Assembly (NCBI RefSeq): GCF_002149925.1
Contig: NZ_MSLT01000012.1
Location: forward strand, 186,001 to 250,000
Direction: 5' to 3'
From: Thioflexithrix psekupsensis
GTDB taxonomy: Bacteria > Pseudomonadota > Gammaproteobacteria > Beggiatoales > Beggiatoaceae
Length of the DNA: 64,000 bases
The translations under genes were made by a program, and so were the position numbers. Every line of letters begins with the position of its first letter. Position 1 is the first letter of the stretch. This document shows, in pieces, positions 8,307 through 17,609 of the stretch. The notes under the pieces are model-generated. The model was given only the letters and a program-made list of their open reading frames with translations, did no database searches and was not told the DNA's origin.

Positions 8307-10027
8307 ATCAGCGTGTCGTCGTTGATCCCATTACTCGCATTGAAGGGCATTTAAGAATTGAAGCCCAAATGGGAGAAGACAATACTATCCAATCCGCTTA
8401 TTCTTCGGGAACTTCAGTACGCGGTTTAGAATTGATTTTGCGCGGGCGTGATCCGCGTGATGCGTGGGTTTTTGCGCAACGGATTTGTGGCGTATGTACG
8501 TTGGTGCATGGTATGGCTTCTGTGCGTGCCGTAGAAGATGCGTTGGATTATGACATTCCACCGAATGCGCAATTGATTCGTAATTTGATGATTGGTGCGC
8601 AATATATTCACGACCATGTGATGCACTTTTATCATCTTCATGCGTTAGATTGGGTGGATGTGGTGTCTGCGTTAAATGCTGACCCTAAAGCCACGGCGGA
8701 ATTGGCACAATCGATCAGTTCCCATCCGAACTCTTCTCCGGGTTATTTTAGCGACACGCAAAATAAGCTAAAGAAATTCGTAGAAAGTGGTCAATTGGGT
8801 ATTTTTTCTCAAGGCTATTGGGGACATCCTGAATATCGTTTGCCTGCCGAGGCGAATTTATTAGCGGTTTCGCATTATTTAGAAGCCTTAGCGTGGCAAA
8901 GAGAAGTGGCGAAATTACACGCGATTTTCGGCGGTAAAAATCCTCATCCTAATTTTGTTGTGGGCGGTGTGCCTTGTCCTATTGATCTGAATTCTGACTC
9001 GGCATTGAACAGTAAGAAATTGTCAGAAGTCAGTAAATTAATTGATCTGATGCAAACCTTTGTGGAACATGTTTATGTTCCTGATACGTTAGCCATTGCC
9101 AGTTTTTATAAAGATTGGTTTAAAAAAGGCGAAGGTTTGGGGAATTTCATGACTTATGGCGATTTCCCGATCAGTGGTTTAAATGGTCAAAATGATTTGT
9201 TAATTCCTGCGGGCGTGATTTTAAATCGGGATTTATCCACGGTGCATCCTTTGGATTTAAATGATCCAGAGCAAGTGCAGGAATTTGTGGCTCATGCGTG
9301 GTACGATTACAGTGTGGGTAAAGATCAAGGTTTGCATCCCTACGATGGCGAAACCAACCTAAATTACACCGGGCCAACGCCGCCTTACAAGCAGTTAGAG
9401 GTGGAAAAGGAATATTCTTGGTGTAAATCGCCGCGTTGGCGTAATCATTCGGTAGAAGTCGGGCCATTGGCGCGGATGCTGATGTTGGTGGCGACGGGCA
9501 ACGAAGCGGCTAAGGAGTTGGTCAACAGTACCTTGAGCCGTTTGGAATTACCTGTAGATGCTCTGTATTCAACAATGGGACGCACGGCCGCCCGCACGTT
9601 GGAAACGAAGTTAATCGCCGATATGATGCAAGCGTGGTTTCGCCAGCTTTCCACTAATATTAAGAATGGCGACACAAAAACGTTTAATGATCGCTTGTGG
9701 GATCCGTCCACGTGGCCGAAAACGGCTAAAGGGGTGGGTTTTATGGAAGCTCCGCGGGGCGGTTTGGGACATTGGATTGTGATTGAAGATGGGAAAATCT
9801 CGAATTATCAAGCGGTTGTTCCCAGCACGTGGAATTCAGGCCCCCGCGACGCGCAAGGTGTTCCCGGTGCCTATGAAGCCGCATTACAAGGTCATCCCTT
9901 GCACGATGCCAAGCAGCCCTTAGAAATTCTACGTACCATTCACAGTTTCGATCCTTGCATTGCCTGCGCGATTCATCTGCACGATGCCGATGGAGAAGAG
10001 AATATTCTGCAAATTCAAGCCTGCTAA
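8303..10027 (+). CDS. [NiFe] hydrogenase large subunit, Isp-associated type (HynL/HupL-like)
   Basis: A 574-residue catalytic subunit. The N-terminal nickel motif RICGVC lies about residues 53-58, and the C-terminal motif DPCIACAIH carries the other two nickel-binding cysteines. The 16 residues after the final His should be removed by a maturation endopeptidase after metal insertion; no such protease gene is seen in the window. This completes the order small subunit-isp1-isp2-large subunit, which places it in the Isp-type group 1 hydrogenases (group 1e in current schemes, from gene order). A separate HybE-family chaperone gene lies at 42134. Confidence 0.93.
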   Translation: MNQRVVVDPITRIEGHLRIEAQMGEDNTIQSAYSSGTSVRGLELILRGRDPRDAWVFAQRICGVCTLVHGMASVRAVEDALDYDIPPNAQLIRNLMIGAQYIHDHVMHFYHLHALDWVDVVSALNADPKATAELAQSISSHPNSSPGYFSDTQNKLKKFVESGQLGIFSQGYWGHPEYRLPAEANLLAVSHYLEALAWQREVAKLHAIFGGKNPHPNFVVGGVPCPIDLNSDSALNSKKLSEVSKLIDLMQTFVEHVYVPDTLAIASFYKDWFKKGEGLGNFMTYGDFPISGLNGQNDLLIPAGVILNRDLSTVHPLDLNDPEQVQEFVAHAWYDYSVGKDQGLHPYDGETNLNYTGPTPPYKQLEVEKEYSWCKSPRWRNHSVEVGPLARMLMLVATGNEAAKELVNSTLSRLELPVDALYSTMGRTAARTLETKLIADMMQAWFRQLSTNIKNGDTKTFNDRLWDPSTWPKTAKGVGFMEAPRGGLGHWIVIEDGKISNYQAVVPSTWNSGPRDAQGVPGAYEAALQGHPLHDAKQPLEILRTIHSFDPCIACAIHLHDADGEENILQIQAC

Positions 10028-10163
10028 ATTGGGGTGGGGTTTTCTTCCTCCTCTTTCGGGGTTTTTTGGCCGGGGGAGGGGGGTGGGATTTCTTAATGAT
10101 CTCTTGAGACGCAGAATTGGGAAAAGATTGACGGCTATAATCCATTGGATTATGCTTTATACT

Positions 10164-10496
10164 ATGCAAACCATAGTAGAACTTCCAGAATTCCTCAGAA
10201 AATCAGATATGTTGCTCAGTGACTCAGAAAAGCAATATGTTATAGATTATCTGGCCTTTCATCCAGCGTCAGGCGACATGATGCAGGGTACTGGTGGTGT
10301 TCGTAAATTAAGGTGGTCTGCTCAGGGTAAAGGGAAAAGCGGTGGTGTGCGAGTCATCTATTACTACCATGGTAAATCCGTACCCTTATTTTTGTTGACC
10401 ATATTTGGTAAAAGTGAAAAAGCTAACCTTACTAAAAGCGAGCGTAATGCTTTGGCTAAATTTGTATTAGTCCTTCTTGAAAATTATGGAGATTAA
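10164..10496 (+). CDS. HigB-type RelE-family toxin
   Basis: The protein starting MQTIVELPEFLRK (110 residues) has the pattern of chromosomal HigB/RelE-like mRNA interferases: GGVRKLRWSA, GGVRVIYYYHG and the strand LFLLTIFGKSEKANLT followed by a C-terminal helix. The start at 10164 matches the usual family N-terminus; another in-frame ATG occurs at 10152. The 136 bp after the hydrogenase operon contain no other gene. The stop precedes the antitoxin ATG by 1 bp, so the two form one toxin-first unit, as in higBA. Confidence 0.8.
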   Translation: MQTIVELPEFLRKSDMLLSDSEKQYVIDYLAFHPASGDMMQGTGGVRKLRWSAQGKGKSGGVRVIYYYHGKSVPLFLLTIFGKSEKANLTKSERNALAKFVLVLLENYGD

Positions 10497-10497
10497 A

Positions 10498-10827
10498 ATG
10501 ACTAAGGCATTTGAAAGTATTAGACAAGGACTTACTGAAGCAATAGAATTTGCAAAGGGTAACAAAGAAAAAGCAATAGTGCATGAATTTACTCCTATTG
10601 ATGTTAAGAATATTCGAGTTAAAGTTGGCATGTCTCAAAGCGAATTCGCATCAGCATTCGGTATAAGTGTCAGCACATTACGCCATTGGGAACGCGGAGA
10701 TCGGACACCTCGTGGGGCCGCATTGGTTTTATTGAATATCGTGGCAAAAGAACCAAAAGCAGTTTTAAGAGCGTTGCAATCAGCAGAAGTAAATAGTGAG
10801 AAGACTTTGTGTGAGTCAGTTGTTTAA
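10498..10827 (+). CDS. HigA/NadS-type helix-turn-helix antitoxin
   Basis: A 109-residue DNA-binding protein with an XRE-type helix-turn-helix in the second half (MSQSEFASAFGISVSTLRHW), following an N-terminal segment that probably binds the toxin. GGAG at about 10486 sets the ATG at 10498. It should neutralise the preceding HigB-like toxin and repress the shared promoter, as known for this family. A strong hairpin terminator follows at 10865. Confidence 0.8.
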   Translation: MTKAFESIRQGLTEAIEFAKGNKEKAIVHEFTPIDVKNIRVKVGMSQSEFASAFGISVSTLRHWERGDRTPRGAALVLLNIVAKEPKAVLRALQSAEVNSEKTLCESVV

Positions 10828-10864
10828 GAAATTGGAAAGAGTTAATTTTTTAATTCTTTTTTTC

Positions 10865-10911
10865 AAAGCCCAATATTTTAGTGTGAAAGCAAAATATTGG
10901 GCTTTATTATT
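10865..10911 (+). terminator. Rho-independent terminator after the toxin-antitoxin pair
   Basis: A perfect 15-bp stem (AAAGCCCAATATTTT with its complement ending at 10905) and an 11-base loop, followed by a T-rich stretch. An upstream T/A-rich flank means it could work in both directions. Confidence 0.8.
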
Positions 10912-11318
10912 TACCAAAAACCATAGAAATTAAAAACGCCCCCCTTTTTCAACCGTGACGCGAAAAATACGAAATTTCCCCACAAACCTATACGCATCTT
11001 AGGTGCAGATATGGGATCAATAGATTGTTTTTTTGTTAAAATCTAAGGGTTGCGGGACAGCAGAAAAGCTGATATTGAATTGCGCCCTAAATCCCACCAT
11101 TCTACTATATAATCTCGTCCCCAAGTGCCACTTGGGGAGCGATCTTGGCCGCCTCGCGGTCAATACGGGACTCAAACAGCAAGGATGCAACGTATCCAAA
11201 AGACGGTATTCCCAAGTGGCACTTGGGAGCGAGATGAATAAAGTGTTTTTGCGAATTTATTTGTTTTTTCATTCGCCATAACACTAAAAAAATAGATCAC
11301 CATTAGGAGGAGATTCTC
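10912..11318. other. Gene-free region upstream of ppdK
   Basis: No convincing gene. It holds two palindromes of related sequence at 11119-11137 and 11211-11227 and then an AGGAGGAG ribosome-binding site for ppdK. Short open frames on both strands here lack ribosome-binding sites and coding character. Confidence 0.6.
11119..11227. repeat. Pair of CCCAAGTG/CACTTGGG palindromes
   Basis: Two near-identical perfect hairpins (11119-11137 and 11211-11227), each followed by GGGAGCGA-like sequence and preceded by TCGTC or GGTATT, about 74 bp apart. They look like dispersed intergenic palindromic repeats rather than a regulator-specific site. No CRISPR spacing pattern is present. Confidence 0.6.
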
Positions 11319-14084
11319 ATGGCCACAAAATATGTCTATTCGTTTCAAGAAGGCGATGGCAAAAATAAAAAATTACTCGGTGGTAAAGGTGCGAATTTAT
11401 GCGAAATGACCCAAATGGGATTAAACGTCCCGCCGGGGTTTGTGATTAGTACTGAAGCCTGTTTGCGCTACCTTGACGATAAGGCTTTGCCCAGCGAATT
11501 AATGGCCGACGTGCGCCAACACATTCAAGCCCTAGAAAAAGCCACCAATAAAGGATTTGGCGATGCCAACAATCCCTTATTGGTTTCAGTGCGTTCAGGT
11601 TCTGCCATTTCAATGCCGGGCATGATGGATACGGTGTTGAATTTGGGCTTAAATTCCCAAACTTTGCAAGGTCTCATTAAGCACACCAATAACGAGCGAT
11701 TTGGCTATGATTCTTATCGTCGTTTTATCCAATTATTTGGCAAAGTTGCCTTAGGCGTACCGGACGAGGCTTTTGATGAACATTTTGAAGCCGTGAAAAA
11801 GCGAGTGTGGGCTAAATACGATGTCGCTTTAGGTGTGCCAGAATTGAAGGAAATTTGCGACTTATTTTTACAAGTGGTGCGGGAGCGCACGGGTCGCCCA
11901 TTTCCCGAAGATGTTTTTGAACAATTAGAAATTGCCATTCAAGCGGTATTTAATTCGTGGTCGGGACGGCGTGCGGTGGATTATCGCCGCGAATTCCATA
12001 TTACTCCAGACATGGCCAACGGGACAGCGGTGAATATTGTCACAATGGTGTTTGGTAATATGGGCAATGACAGTGCGACGGGCGTAGGTTTTACGCGCAA
12101 TCCCGGCACCGGTGAAAATCAAATGTATGGCGAATACCTTGTGAATGCGCAAGGGGAAGACGTAGTCGCAGGAATTCGCACGCCCAAACCGGTGCAGGAC
12201 ATGGAAGCAGAAATGCCCAGCATGTACCAGCAATTGGTGGAACTGCGTAATAAGTTAGAACAACATTATCGAGAAGTGCAAGATTATGAATACACTATTG
12301 AAAAAGGTGTTTTGTATTGCTTGCAAACCCGTAACGCCAAAATGAACGCCACAGCGATGGTGCGCACGTCGGTAGAAATGGTGCAAGAAGGTCTGATTAC
12401 GCAACATCAAGCCCTTTTGCGTGTGAATCCAGAGCATTTAGAGCAACTGTTACACCCGCGTTTAGACCCTGAACGCACCGCTGCACCTTTGGCACAAGGT
12501 TTACCTGCATCACCGGGCGCGGCTTCCGGTAAATGTGTATTTGATGCCGATCATGCGGAAATTCTCGGCCGAGCGGGCGAAAAAGTGATTTTAGTGCGTG
12601 AAGAGACCAAACCAGAAGATATTCATGGCTTTTTCGCCGCACAAGGTATTTTAACCAGTCGCGGCGGTAAAACATCACATGCCGCAGTTGTCGCACGAAG
12701 CATGGGTAAACCGTGCGTAGCGGGTGCGGAAGGTATTCATGTGGACACGCGGGCGCGAGAAGCGATTATCGGTGATACTGTTTTACACGAAGGTGATATT
12801 GTCACGATTGATGGCAGTTTGGGTCATGTTTACCTCGGTGCCATTCCCACGATCCCGCCTAAATTCTCTGAAGAATTAAAGACGTTACTGTCTTGGGCCG
12901 ATAGTGTCGCCCAATTAAAAGTCATGTCCAACGCTGACACGCCCGAAGCGGCCGCCAAAGCAGTTGAATACGGTGCAATGGGCATCGGTTTATGTCGTAC
13001 TGAACGCATGTTTAACGCCAGTGATCGTTTACCGATTGTGGTTGAAATGATTTTGGCCAATACGCCGAAAGAACGCCAAGTGGCTTTAGATCGCTTGTTG
13101 CCCATTCAACGTGCTGATTTTTATGAATTATTTAAGGCAATGGCACCGCGTCCTGTCACGATTCGTTTGTTAGACCCACCGATGCACGAATTTTTACCTA
13201 CTGAAAGTGAGCTGGTAGAACAATTGGAACACCTGCGCCATTTACAAACCACGGTGCAGGGAATGTCTAATTTAATGAGTACCTTACGTTTGATGTCAGA
13301 TGTCACTGTGCCGCAGAATTTGCCTGCGCCGTTCGACTTGAGCGGGGAAGATTTGATCAAGCAAGGCTTGATGAAACGGGAACAAATGCTGCGTAAAGTG
13401 CGGGAATTATACGAAGTTAATCCGATGTTGGGACATCGGGGAGTGCGTTTAGGTATCACTTATCCTGAAATTTACGCCATGCAAGTGCGGGCGATTTTAG
13501 AAGCGGCTGCGGATTGTATGCGTGACAATGTCCCTGCAAACGTAGAAGTGATGGTACCACAAGTGGTGACATTACAAGAATTACGTCACGTAAAACAAAT
13601 TGTCAATGATACACAAACCGAAGTCGAACAACAACGCGGTGTGAAGTTAAACTTCAAATTCGGAACGATGATCGAAGTGGTGCGGGCGTGTATGCGTGCA
13701 GGACAATTGGCAGAAATTGCAGAATTTTTCTCCTTTGGCACCAATGACTTAACACAAGCCACTTTCTCATTTTCTCGTGAAGACGCTGAGAACAAGTTTT
13801 TACCCTTGTATATCGAACATGGGTTGTTACGCGACAATCCTTTTGAAGTGTTAGATGTAAACGGAGTCGGCCAACTCATGGCCATGACGGTAGAATGGGG
13901 ACGCAAAAACCGCGCAGGCTTAAAAGTCGGCATTTGCGGCGAACAAGGTGGACATCCCGCCTCGATTCGATTCTGCCATCACATTGATTTAGATTACGTG
14001 TCTTGTTCTCCCCACCGCGTCCCCATTGCGCGTTTAGCCGCGGCTCATGCGAAATTGTTAGAGGATAAATATGTAGTGGAATAA
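11319..14084 (+). CDS. ppdK: Pyruvate, phosphate dikinase
   Basis: Interconverts pyruvate, ATP and phosphate with phosphoenolpyruvate, AMP and pyrophosphate. The 921-residue length is normal. The N-terminal nucleotide-binding part begins with KKLLGGKGANLCEM. The swivelling phosphohistidine motif GGKTSHAAVVAR lies around residues 447-460. The C-terminal PEP-binding barrel ends with the motif GICGEQGGHP. AGGAGGAG is placed well before the ATG. It is monocistronic, with a palindrome right after the stop at 14101. The enzyme fits an organism using pyrophosphate-linked glycolysis or gluconeogenesis, as does the class I aldolase at 18978. Confidence 0.96.
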   Translation: MATKYVYSFQEGDGKNKKLLGGKGANLCEMTQMGLNVPPGFVISTEACLRYLDDKALPSELMADVRQHIQALEKATNKGFGDANNPLLVSVRSGSAISMPGMMDTVLNLGLNSQTLQGLIKHTNNERFGYDSYRRFIQLFGKVALGVPDEAFDEHFEAVKKRVWAKYDVALGVPELKEICDLFLQVVRERTGRPFPEDVFEQLEIAIQAVFNSWSGRRAVDYRREFHITPDMANGTAVNIVTMVFGNMGNDSATGVGFTRNPGTGENQMYGEYLVNAQGEDVVAGIRTPKPVQDMEAEMPSMYQQLVELRNKLEQHYREVQDYEYTIEKGVLYCLQTRNAKMNATAMVRTSVEMVQEGLITQHQALLRVNPEHLEQLLHPRLDPERTAAPLAQGLPASPGAASGKCVFDADHAEILGRAGEKVILVREETKPEDIHGFFAAQGILTSRGGKTSHAAVVARSMGKPCVAGAEGIHVDTRAREAIIGDTVLHEGDIVTIDGSLGHVYLGAIPTIPPKFSEELKTLLSWADSVAQLKVMSNADTPEAAAKAVEYGAMGIGLCRTERMFNASDRLPIVVEMILANTPKERQVALDRLLPIQRADFYELFKAMAPRPVTIRLLDPPMHEFLPTESELVEQLEHLRHLQTTVQGMSNLMSTLRLMSDVTVPQNLPAPFDLSGEDLIKQGLMKREQMLRKVRELYEVNPMLGHRGVRLGITYPEIYAMQVRAILEAAADCMRDNVPANVEVMVPQVVTLQELRHVKQIVNDTQTEVEQQRGVKLNFKFGTMIEVVRACMRAGQLAEIAEFFSFGTNDLTQATFSFSREDAENKFLPLYIEHGLLRDNPFEVLDVNGVGQLMAMTVEWGRKNRAGLKVGICGEQGGHPASIRFCHHIDLDYVSCSPHRVPIARLAAAHAKLLEDKYVVE

Positions 14085-14100
14085 TGGGTTAGGCTGTTTT

Positions 14101-14122
14101 TATCGCTAAATATTTAGCGATA
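14101..14122. terminator. Palindrome after ppdK, possible terminator
   Basis: A perfect 22-base palindrome (TATCGCTAAAT plus its complement) 16 bp after the ppdK stop, preceded by a T-run and followed by AAATTCTTAA. The position suggests termination, but the downstream T-run is weak. Confidence 0.5.
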
Positions 14123-14209
14123 AATTCTTAATTCACAAAGCATGGTTTGACTCAAAGCATCTTGCTTGAGCCAAGCCATTCTTTCCAAACTTGGTTCTAA
14201 TAAAATGAA

Positions 14210-14803
14210 ATGAGCATTCAAATTCTTGAAAACATGCCGCACAGCTTGAAATTACGTTCTTCTAATCTACTAGGACTTTCAATTTTATTGATTTTTATTC
14301 TTTTTATTTTCTTAATCAGTGGTGTCATGTTATTTCTATCGGTTGTGCATTTTGGAGAAAAATGGTCTATTTTAATAGGTTCTTTAAGCCTATTTTTTAC
14401 TGTGATTAGTGCGTTGACAATACGTTGGATATTGTTTCCTGGTCATCATGCTTGCATTTTACATTTTGATCAGACTATAAAAAAATTAAACCTTTATCCC
14501 CAGTCCATTTTCGGAAAGCAGCCTGTTGAAAAAATTCCTTTCGTGCAATTAGAGAAAATTGAATTTAAGGAAGAACTCCATACAGATGATAACTACGAAG
14601 AATATTTTACTTATACGCTTAATCTGAAGGCAAAACACAAATTTATCTCGACTACCGCCGCCACGTGGCTTTTGTTGTGGAGTCAGGCTAAAGAATCTCA
14701 GCGTCATGAAGTGGAAGAATTGGCGCACCTGATTTCTAAAATCACCGAAATTCCCTGCACTTTCTCCACAGACAAGCCGTTGCCAGACGGTTTTAGCGGC
14801 TGA
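14210..14803 (+). CDS. Hypothetical membrane protein
   Basis: A 197-residue protein with two strong hydrophobic segments at about residues 20-47 and 52-75 and a soluble C-terminal part rich in beta-strand pattern. I do not recognise a family; the layout resembles small PH-domain-like membrane proteins. No clear ribosome-binding site is seen before the ATG. It is flanked by the ppdK terminator and the converging esterase gene and has no obvious operon partner. Confidence 0.6.
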   Translation: MSIQILENMPHSLKLRSSNLLGLSILLIFILFIFLISGVMLFLSVVHFGEKWSILIGSLSLFFTVISALTIRWILFPGHHACILHFDQTIKKLNLYPQSIFGKQPVEKIPFVQLEKIEFKEELHTDDNYEEYFTYTLNLKAKHKFISTTAATWLLLWSQAKESQRHEVEELAHLISKITEIPCTFSTDKPLPDGFSG

Positions 14804-14856
14804 ATATTATCGCGTCCCGATTGTAGAATAATGGGCAGCTTTGAATTTGTCAGAAA

Positions 14857-15534
14857 TTAAGATTTAAATTCTGGTGAATTTGTTTGGTTATTTTTTTGAA
14901 ATAAAAGGCTAACCCCCTCCACCGCCCCCCACAATTCCTCATGCACATTATTCAAACCATGATCACTGTCCAAAGCGCGACATTGCACCCATGGACGAGT
15001 GGCTGCAAAGGCTTGAGAATGGGCAAAAGGCACGACTTCATCCTGAATTCCATGCAGAATTAAAGTGGGAATTGGACGAGTTAATTCATCATCGCAATAA
15101 TTTGCCATATCCGTGATAAATTCATAACTTAATGTTTCTAACCGCTCATAGCCATAATGATAAATGGGCAATTCACCTTTTTCTCGCCAAATTCGCATTT
15201 GTTCCGCGCCAATTAATTGCTGACAACGCGAAAAAAATTGCAACGCCGGCGCAAACAAAATTAAACGAGTCACCACAGGATATTGCGCCGCTAACCACAA
15301 CGCCGTTAATCCACCTAAACTAGAACCAATCACAATATTTTCTGCATTTGGATGTAAATATTCGGCCGCTTGCTTAATTTGTCGTGACAACGTTAAATGA
15401 TAAAAATCAGGTTGATTTAAATCAGGCACGTGGCAAATTAAACCTTTTTCAGCAAATTTTTGCCGAAAAAAACGCGCTTTATGAGAATCAGGACTCGATG
15501 CCCAACCGTGTAAATAAAGATAAGAACTTGACAT
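14857..15534 (-). CDS. YqiA/YcfP-like alpha/beta-hydrolase (small esterase)
   Basis: A 225-residue alpha/beta-hydrolase. The N-terminus YLYLHGWASSPDSHKA and the nucleophile elbow GSSLGG (about residues 91-96) are typical of the YqiA/YcfP (UPF0227) group, and an acidic residue and DSDHGLNN near the C-terminus supply the rest of the triad. YqiA proteins hydrolyse short acyl-CoA and phenyl esters in vitro; the substrate here is unknown. A small unknown gene lies immediately upstream on the same strand (17 bp). Confidence 0.8.
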   Translation of the reverse strand: MSSSYLYLHGWASSPDSHKARFFRQKFAEKGLICHVPDLNQPDFYHLTLSRQIKQAAEYLHPNAENIVIGSSLGGLTALWLAAQYPVVTRLILFAPALQFFSRCQQLIGAEQMRIWREKGELPIYHYGYERLETLSYEFITDMANYCDDELTRPIPTLILHGIQDEVVPFAHSQAFAATRPWVQCRALDSDHGLNNVHEELWGAVEGVSLLFQKNNQTNSPEFKS

Positions 15535-15551
15535 GAGAATTTGATAAAAAT

Positions 15552-15944
15552 TTATAATGAAGAAGAGGTATTAACTTGAGAATGATGCTGAAACGCTCTT
15601 AATTGTTTCAACACAAATTGACCAATTTCAGGATCAATACCACAACTGGCATTTTCAAAGGCTTGCACCACATGTTGATCCGAAAATAACGCATCTTGAC
15701 CAAAAACAGGAGTCATATTACGATTAGGCATCGATTCGCCGTCGTCTATACAAGAATGCTCAAAACCATGACGCGCATCCCAAGAAATCACCCGCTCCCG
15801 ACCTCTCCTGTCATAGCAAAGTTGAAAACTTAATATGTCGCCGTTTAAATCTTGCCAAGTAAATAAATCAAAATAACTGTTTTGAAACCAACGTTTAATG
15901 CGGTCAGATTCATCTTGTCGATGTACTGTGATTTCTTTAAGCAT
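15552..15944 (-). CDS. Conserved-looking hypothetical protein
   Basis: A 130-residue soluble protein beginning MLKEITVHRQDESDRIKRW, with many aromatic and acidic residues (FDLFTWQDLNGDILSFQLCYD). No signal peptide or membrane segment. I do not recognise the family. It is 17 bp upstream of the esterase gene in the same direction, so the two are probably co-transcribed. Confidence 0.65.
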   Translation of the reverse strand: MLKEITVHRQDESDRIKRWFQNSYFDLFTWQDLNGDILSFQLCYDRRGRERVISWDARHGFEHSCIDDGESMPNRNMTPVFGQDALFSDQHVVQAFENASCGIDPEIGQFVLKQLRAFQHHSQVNTSSSL

Positions 15945-16087
15945 ATTATACGTCCTTGTGGTTCAAGTGATATTTGCCATAAAATCTCCGCAAATATTTT
16001 TTTAATATTCTGCCTTTTATAACACACATTAAGCACCAAATAAAAATGATATTTAACACTTAATGTGCTTTACAAAGTACAATAAAA

Positions 16088-17050
16088 CTATTTGGCTATT
16101 TCAGCGTTATCAGCCATCGGTTTTTGTTCCAAATAGCCCAACAATCGCTCGGCGGGAACATAACCCGGCACCAATTCGCCACTTTCCAAAACCATCGCAG
16201 GCGTTCCCGTCACCCCGACTTGCTGTCCCAAAGCCAAATGCGCCTCCAATGGATTGTCGCACTTTTTCTCTGGTACAGGTTTACGTGCTTTGGCATCGGT
16301 CATGGCTTGTTGTGTATTATCAGCGCACCAGACGGATTCCATTGTGTTGTAGGTTTTTGAACCCTTGCCCGCCCGCGGATAAGCCAAATAACGCACTTTT
16401 ACCCCGCCTGCATTCAATTTAGGCACTTCGTCGTGTAATTTCGCGCAATAAGGACAATCCACATCCGTAAAAATGTTAATCGTATGCTTTACGTCACCTT
16501 CTGGCGCAAAAACCACCATTTCAGCTTCTTTTGCAGTGGCCATTGCCGTTTTACGCAAACCATTACGGGTATTGTCGGTTAAATTTTCGCCCGTTAAAGT
16601 GTCCCGAACCTCACCGATAAACAAATGATGACCGTCTTCACTGACATAAAACACGTCTGAACCCAAAATAATCTCATAAAAACCTGCCACTTTCTCAGCA
16701 GAAATCTGTGCTTTTGGCGTTAAATCGGCTTGAAAGGTGCGAAATAAAGCCTCTTTAACCGCTTCAGGAAAGGCTGAAGCCGTGGGGGCTGTCGTGGGTG
16801 TCAGTGTGGGGACAGGAACGGCTGGGGCGGTTTCTGCCGTTTTTACTTCTTCGACAACAGGATCAACCGCTTCTGCGGCTTCTACCGCTTGTTTTTCTGT
16901 GGTTTCGGTGGCTACTGTTTCCACCGCTTCTGGTGTTTCCGCCGTTTCGGTGGGCGCAGTTTGGGCGTAAATCACACCCGAAAAAGGCAGCAATGACAAC
17001 ATTCCCCACATCGCTAATCGATGACGAATAGACATAACATTAAACCTCAA
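16088..17050 (-). CDS. dsbC: Thiol:disulfide interchange protein DsbC, with a long low-complexity linker
   Basis: Periplasmic disulfide isomerase. An N-terminal signal peptide is followed by an unusual stretch of about 60 residues rich in Ala, Glu, Thr and Val (residues about 30-95), then the DsbC dimerisation domain and a thioredoxin fold with the active site C199-P-Y-C202. The cis-proline loop VTGTPAMV follows, and the structural cysteine pair (VWC, KKC) is present. DsbC proteins are usually near 240 residues; this one is 320 because of the linker. Frames on the opposite strand here are artefacts of its composition. yajQ lies 9 bp upstream on the same strand. Confidence 0.92.
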   Translation of the reverse strand: MRFNVMSIRHRLAMWGMLSLLPFSGVIYAQTAPTETAETPEAVETVATETTEKQAVEAAEAVDPVVEEVKTAETAPAVPVPTLTPTTAPTASAFPEAVKEALFRTFQADLTPKAQISAEKVAGFYEIILGSDVFYVSEDGHHLFIGEVRDTLTGENLTDNTRNGLRKTAMATAKEAEMVVFAPEGDVKHTINIFTDVDCPYCAKLHDEVPKLNAGGVKVRYLAYPRAGKGSKTYNTMESVWCADNTQQAMTDAKARKPVPEKKCDNPLEAHLALGQQVGVTGTPAMVLESGELVPGYVPAERLLGYLEQKPMADNAEIAK

Positions 17051-17059
17051 ATAATTTTG

Positions 17060-17542
17060 TTAATCTCGAAAATTCGTAAATTGCAAAGGCAAGCCAAAAT
17101 CATGGGCTTTCAAGAGCGCAATAGCCTCTTGCAAATCATCACGTTTTTTACCCGTGACACGCACTTGATCGCCTTGAATGGTGGCTTGTACTTTTAGCTT
17201 ACTCTCTTTGATGTGTTTTACCAATATTTTGGCCACATCACTGTCAATTCCTTGTTTGACTTTCACGGCTTGCGAAGCGCGTAAATTCTGAACCACTGGC
17301 GTTTCAGGCGACAAAGCCCGCAGATCAATCCCGCGTTTTGTGACTTTTTTGTACAGAATATCTAGCATCTGCTCCAATTGAAACGCACTTTGGGCATGTA
17401 AACAAAGGTCGGACTCTTGGCGTTCCACTCGTGCATCCGCCCCTTTAAAATCAAAACGGCTGTCAATTTCTCGATTGGCTTGATCCAGAGCATTGCTCAA
17501 TTCATGTTGATCTAATTCAGAAACAATGTCAAATGAAGGCAT
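17060..17542 (-). CDS. yajQ: YajQ family nucleotide-binding protein
   Basis: A 160-residue protein with the family N-terminus PSFDIVSELDQHELSNALDQ and internal FDFKGADA, typical of YajQ (UPF0234). Members bind nucleotides, including cyclic di-GMP in Xanthomonas, and have been linked to RNA-binding and virulence regulation. Length is normal. dsbC follows after 9 bp. Confidence 0.93.
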   Translation of the reverse strand: MPSFDIVSELDQHELSNALDQANREIDSRFDFKGADARVERQESDLCLHAQSAFQLEQMLDILYKKVTKRGIDLRALSPETPVVQNLRASQAVKVKQGIDSDVAKILVKHIKESKLKVQATIQGDQVRVTGKKRDDLQEAIALLKAHDFGLPLQFTNFRD

Positions 17543-17561
17543 AAAAAAAATCCGTATTAAT

Positions 17562-17598
17562 TTGGGAATAACCTGAGTATAAAACTGGTTATTCCCAA
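17562..17598 (-). terminator. Hairpin between thrC and yajQ
   Basis: A perfect 12-bp inverted repeat (TTGGGAATAACC, 13-base loop) right after the thrC stop in thrC direction. No immediate T-run, but a run of eight T follows further on in the transcript. Confidence 0.5.
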
Positions 17599-17609
17599 TT
17601 CCTAAAAAA

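Noticed and set aside
10028-10163. Terminator after the hydrogenase operon in the G/C-rich stretch
   Set aside because: The CCTCC and GGAGG segments can pair, but the loop is long and no T-run follows the stem; too weak to list.
11119-11227. CRISPR array
   Set aside because: Only two repeat units, each a palindrome with different flanks, and no cas genes.
16737-17031. Two plus-strand frames rich in Ala, Ser, Val and Leu
   Set aside because: Complement of the low-complexity DsbC linker; composition artefacts.
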